From NCBI GenBank assembly GCA_944326235.1, contig CALVDH010000014.1:1-64000 (forward strand): a stretch of DNA of 64,000 nt, given 5' to 3'. Shown here piece after piece: positions 61,489-64,000 of the stretch. Under the pieces are notes generated by a model. The model was not told the origin of the DNA. It searched no databases and saw only the letters and a program-made list of their open reading frames with translations. This stretch comes from an uncultured Bacteroidales bacterium. Its GTDB lineage: Bacteria > Bacteroidota > Bacteroidia > Bacteroidales > UBA932. Numbering within the stretch: position 1 is the first letter of the stretch; each line of letters begins with the position of its first letter. A program made the translations under genes and the position numbers.

Positions 61489-63051
61489 TTATTCTCCTCC
61501 TTTCTTAATCTGTTTGAGCATGATGCTGATCTCCACGCACAGCATGGCGGTGAACAGGACTGCGAAAATGATCAGGGTCGTGAGAACGTTGCCGGACTCG
61601 ACTCCCGATACGGCCGCATTCACGGGAAGCAGGTTCTGGATCGTCCAGGGCTGACGGCCTACCTCGGCTACTATCCAGCCCGACTGCGAGCAGATGTACA
61701 CCAGAGGCACGCTGATGATGCCGAGCCACAGGAGCCATTTGTGTTTATCCTTGACGATGAGGTTCTTCCACTCGAAGATGATGTAGAGGATAAAGAGCAG
61801 GATGAAGAACATGCCGAGGGCCACCATGATATGGAAGGCGTAGAATACCAGGGGAACATTGGGTACGAGGTCCTCGGGCTCCTCCACATAGTGATAGCCG
61901 AAATAGTCGAAATTCTGCTCCAGCACTGCCTCAGCCTGAGCCATTGCCTGGGTGTCTCCGGACTCCTTGGCTGTCTGATAGTCGGCCAGGGCAGTGACTG
62001 CCGCCGTACCCATTGCCTTTTTCTCGGCAAACGAGGGCTCGATGTAGGTGTTGCCCTCCCTGTCGGTGAACTCGTAGCCACCTTTGATAATGTCATTGAT
62101 ACCTGGCACAAAACCGTCTGCCTGACGGGTCGCAAGGAATGAGAGCATGTTGGGGAAGGATATTTCGAAAAGGTAAGGATCCTCGTCTGCACCCTCCCCG
62201 CCTATGATGTCCTTGTCGGGATTAAGAATACCTACGGCTACTAAAGGCGCTTTCTCCGAGCCGTCGTACAGTCCCTCCATGGCGGCCAGCTTCATCGGCT
62301 GCACCTTTGCCACATTGTAGGCGGAGCCGTCACCGGTCCCTATAAGCACTGCAAGGGATATTATACCGAATACCGAGGCTATGCGGATGGACTTGCGGGC
62401 CAGTGTCTGCTCCCGCTTGCGCAGCAGGAACCAGGACGATACGGCAATCACGAATATAGATGCCAGCACATAACCGTTGGTCACCGAATGCAGGAACTTG
62501 TTGATGGCCACCGGTGAGAACACCACTTGCCAGAAGTCGGTCATCTCGCTGCGGGCTGTATCCGGATTGAACTCCATTCCTATAGGATACTGCATCCAGG
62601 AATTGGCTATGAGAATCCATATTGCAGAAAGGTTGGTTCCTATGGCCGTAAGCCATGTAGATACCAGATGGGCCTTCTTGCTGACCTTGTTCCAGCCGAA
62701 ATACATCACTGCGAAGAAGGTACTCTCCATGAAAAATGCGAAAATACCCTCTATGGCCAGCGGGGCACCGAATATGTCACCCACGAACCATGAATAGTTG
62801 CTCCAGTTGGTACCGAACTCGAACTCCAGGATGATACCTGTCGCCACTCCCATCGCGAAGTTGACGGCGAAAAGCTTCATCCAGAACTTCGTGGTCCTCT
62901 TCCAGAACTCATCTCCGGTCATCACGTACCGGGTCTCCATAAAGGCTATAAGAAAGCCCAGACCGAGAGTCAGGGGCACAAACAGCCAATGATACATTGC
63001 AGTCAGAGCGAACTGCCACCTTGAAAGGTCTACCAGCGTCGTTAAAAGCAT
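61489..63051 (-). CDS. cydA: Cytochrome bd ubiquinol oxidase subunit I
   Basis: A 520-aa inner-membrane subunit carrying the three hemes. The heme ligand His is in TAMYHWLFVPLTLG near the N terminus, GRQPWTIQNLLP lies near the C terminus, and the quinol-binding loop starts with QPMKLAAMEGLYDG. The loop region (about 250-380) is long, as in the E. coli-type L subfamily. Starts 24 bp after DUF4492. Confidence 0.95.
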   Translation of the reverse strand: MLLTTLVDLSRWQFALTAMYHWLFVPLTLGLGFLIAFMETRYVMTGDEFWKRTTKFWMKLFAVNFAMGVATGIILEFEFGTNWSNYSWFVGDIFGAPLAIEGIFAFFMESTFFAVMYFGWNKVSKKAHLVSTWLTAIGTNLSAIWILIANSWMQYPIGMEFNPDTARSEMTDFWQVVFSPVAINKFLHSVTNGYVLASIFVIAVSSWFLLRKREQTLARKSIRIASVFGIISLAVLIGTGDGSAYNVAKVQPMKLAAMEGLYDGSEKAPLVAVGILNPDKDIIGGEGADEDPYLFEISFPNMLSFLATRQADGFVPGINDIIKGGYEFTDREGNTYIEPSFAEKKAMGTAAVTALADYQTAKESGDTQAMAQAEAVLEQNFDYFGYHYVEEPEDLVPNVPLVFYAFHIMVALGMFFILLFILYIIFEWKNLIVKDKHKWLLWLGIISVPLVYICSQSGWIVAEVGRQPWTIQNLLPVNAAVSGVESGNVLTTLIIFAVLFTAMLCVEISIMLKQIKKGGE

Positions 63052-63075
63052 TTGTTTATGGTTTTAGCATTAATA

Positions 63076-63282
63076 TTACTTGGTAAGATTCTCTATAACC
63101 ACCCGGCTCTTCTCCGCGTCCGACTCACAGTCTGCAAGAGCCGGACGGAAGAAGAACACTCTCAGGATGGCGAACATGATAAACAGCTTCAGGAGAATTA
63201 CGATCCACAAAGTCCTGCCGAGGGATGACATGCCCCTGAAGCCTTCGTAATAGAAGAGCCAGATTCTGCGCAGGCGTTCCAT
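63076..63282 (-). CDS. DUF4492 small membrane protein linked to cytochrome bd
   Basis: A 68-aa protein with one hydrophobic helix (about 25-46, TLWIVILLKLFIMFAILRVFFF) between a basic amphipathic start (MERLRRIWLFYYEGFRGM) and an acidic tail. The size, the YYEGF motif and the position just before cydA match DUF4492. The ATG at 63282 is used; a longer frame in the same phase overlaps pepC. It may be a bd-oxidase accessory subunit, by analogy with CydX; this is inference. Confidence 0.85.
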   Translation of the reverse strand: MERLRRIWLFYYEGFRGMSSLGRTLWIVILLKLFIMFAILRVFFFRPALADCESDAEKSRVVIENLTK

Positions 63283-63293
63283 TACCGTCTGAG

Positions 63294-64000
63294 TTAAAGT
63301 TCCTCCGCAAACATGGGATCCCAGGGCGGAAGCATGATAGGAGCGGTGTCCAGGAGTTTGAGAATGTTCTCGGGCACGTACTTCTTCTCCACTACCAGAC
63401 GGAACATATATTCCTCGAACCATTCGTCGGTCATCACCAGATGACCTTTGTGGCCTGTCATGCCCCAGGAATTCTCGACTTTCCATTTTCTGGCGTTGCC
63501 GTTCTCATCCAGGTCCACAGCCATAAGGGTCATGGCGTGGGACGAGCCGCTGGAGCCGGTGAGGATTCGCTCGCGCTTGTCCATGCCGAAGGTTGTTCCC
63601 ATGAGTGAACCGTAATCGTAGTAATTCACATCCAGCACACCGTTCTTGCGGTCGAGGAACTTGCCCACGTCGCAGGAGAAGTACATCATGGTACCGTCCT
63701 TGATAGATGCGATGGCCATTGCCTCGATCTCCTCGATAGGAAGATTGATGTACAGCCAGTTCTTGCCGTCATACTGATGGCGGTCGTACTCTATCTCATA
63801 GACCTTGTAGAACTCGCGGGTAGGGTCGTTCATCAGCATCACATAGTTGTTCTTCAGGTCCACGCCCACGTACTCGTCATAGAATGACTTCGGGGTGTAG
63901 GTCTTTGTGCTGACAGGCTTGCCCTCGGCGTCATACATGGTCCAAGTGAACTCCATGGGAGGCTCACCGAGATTGAGCACGAGGAAACGGTAGACGAAGG
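63294..64000 (-). CDS. pepC: C1-family aminopeptidase (bleomycin hydrolase/PepC-like), 5-prime part outside window
   Basis: The C-terminal 235 or so residues of a papain-like aminopeptidase. The catalytic His is in GSSGSSHAMTLMAVD and the catalytic Asn in WKVENSWGMTGHKG; the family segment LNLGEPPMEFTW appears near the cut. The open frame continues to the window edge (FVYRFLVLNLGEPP), so the GTG at 63980 is internal and the catalytic Cys lies outside. It is 11 bp upstream of DUF4492 and probably co-transcribed with cydAB. Confidence 0.92.
   Translation of the reverse strand, partial: FVYRFLVLNLGEPPMEFTWTMYDAEGKPVSTKTYTPKSFYDEYVGVDLKNNYVMLMNDPTREFYKVYEIEYDRHQYDGKNWLYINLPIEEIEAMAIASIKDGTMMYFSCDVGKFLDRKNGVLDVNYYDYGSLMGTTFGMDKRERILTGSSGSSHAMTLMAVDLDENGNARKWKVENSWGMTGHKGHLVMTDEWFEEYMFRLVVEKKYVPENILKLLDTAPIMLPPWDPMFAEEL

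Noticed and set aside
1-64000. tRNA or rRNA genes, integrases, insertion sequences or prophage genes.
   Set aside because: No T-loop consensus with matching acceptor stem, no rRNA-like stretch and no transposase or integrase motif were seen when reading the gaps and the gene products.

Overview
The window is chromosomal DNA from a GC-rich member of the Bacteroidales (Bacteroidota). The evidence is a SusC/SusD pair with SusE/F-like surface glycan-binding lipoproteins, a GH97 SusB-type alpha-glucosidase, a BACON-domain lipoprotein, a single-chain glycine dehydrogenase, a DUF4492-cydA-cydB cluster, and promoters of the Bacteroidota type (TTG, about 20 bp, TAnnTTTG) in place of -35/-10 boxes. The composition would fit a gut lineage such as Cryptobacteroides/UBA932 or a Rikenellaceae relative, but nothing in the window fixes the genus. 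I saw no rRNA, tRNA, transposase, prophage or integrase.

Layout. 1-411: a tandem array of short palindromes. 412-6356 (+): CPA2 cation/proton antiporter, NamZ-type exo-muramidase and two surface lipoproteins. 6594-23046 (-): a starch-utilisation (Sus-like) locus, transcribed as MFS sugar importer, susC, susD, fused susE/F-like protein, SusG-like GH13, small lipoprotein, GH97 susB, GH13 lipoprotein, SusA-like GH13. 23207-25406: LytTR response regulator (+), converging on a LytS-type sensor kinase and a small membrane protein (-). 25468-34690 (+): amylomaltase with two CBM20 domains, dicarboxylate/amino-acid symporter, two paralogous lipoproteins, RadA and a serine hydrolase. 34677-37489 (-): topA and an Lrp/AsnC regulator. 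37557-45488 (+): PBP1A, Ddl, PrmC, then a signalling cassette of orphan periplasmic-binding protein, sensor-phosphatase-kinase and STAS protein. 45490-46173 (-): ispD. 46285-53541 (+): purH, mreBCD, PBP2 and rodA. 53619-60307 (+): gcvP, an ABC half-transporter fusion and a lipoprotein. 60386-64000 (-): pepC (cut by the window end), DUF4492, cydA, cydB.

How it fits together. Starch would be bound by SusD and SusE/F, cut at the surface by the SusG-like amylase, imported through SusC, trimmed in the periplasm by SusA/SusB-type enzymes, carried across the inner membrane by the MFS protein, and rearranged in the cytosol by MalQ. No SusR is present. The LytTR two-component pair lies between the MFS and malQ promoters and is the obvious candidate regulator. 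The second half is mostly envelope housekeeping (PBP1A, Ddl, MreBCD, PBP2, RodA), with one self-contained partner-switching cassette.

The most unusual observations are a family of 15-bp palindromes placed on an exact 39-bp lattice at three intergenic sites, and the cassette at 41840-45488, which joins a substrate-binding protein lacking any ABC transporter to a dCache-HAMP-PP2C-HATPase fusion and a STAS protein behind a nearly leaderless promoter.
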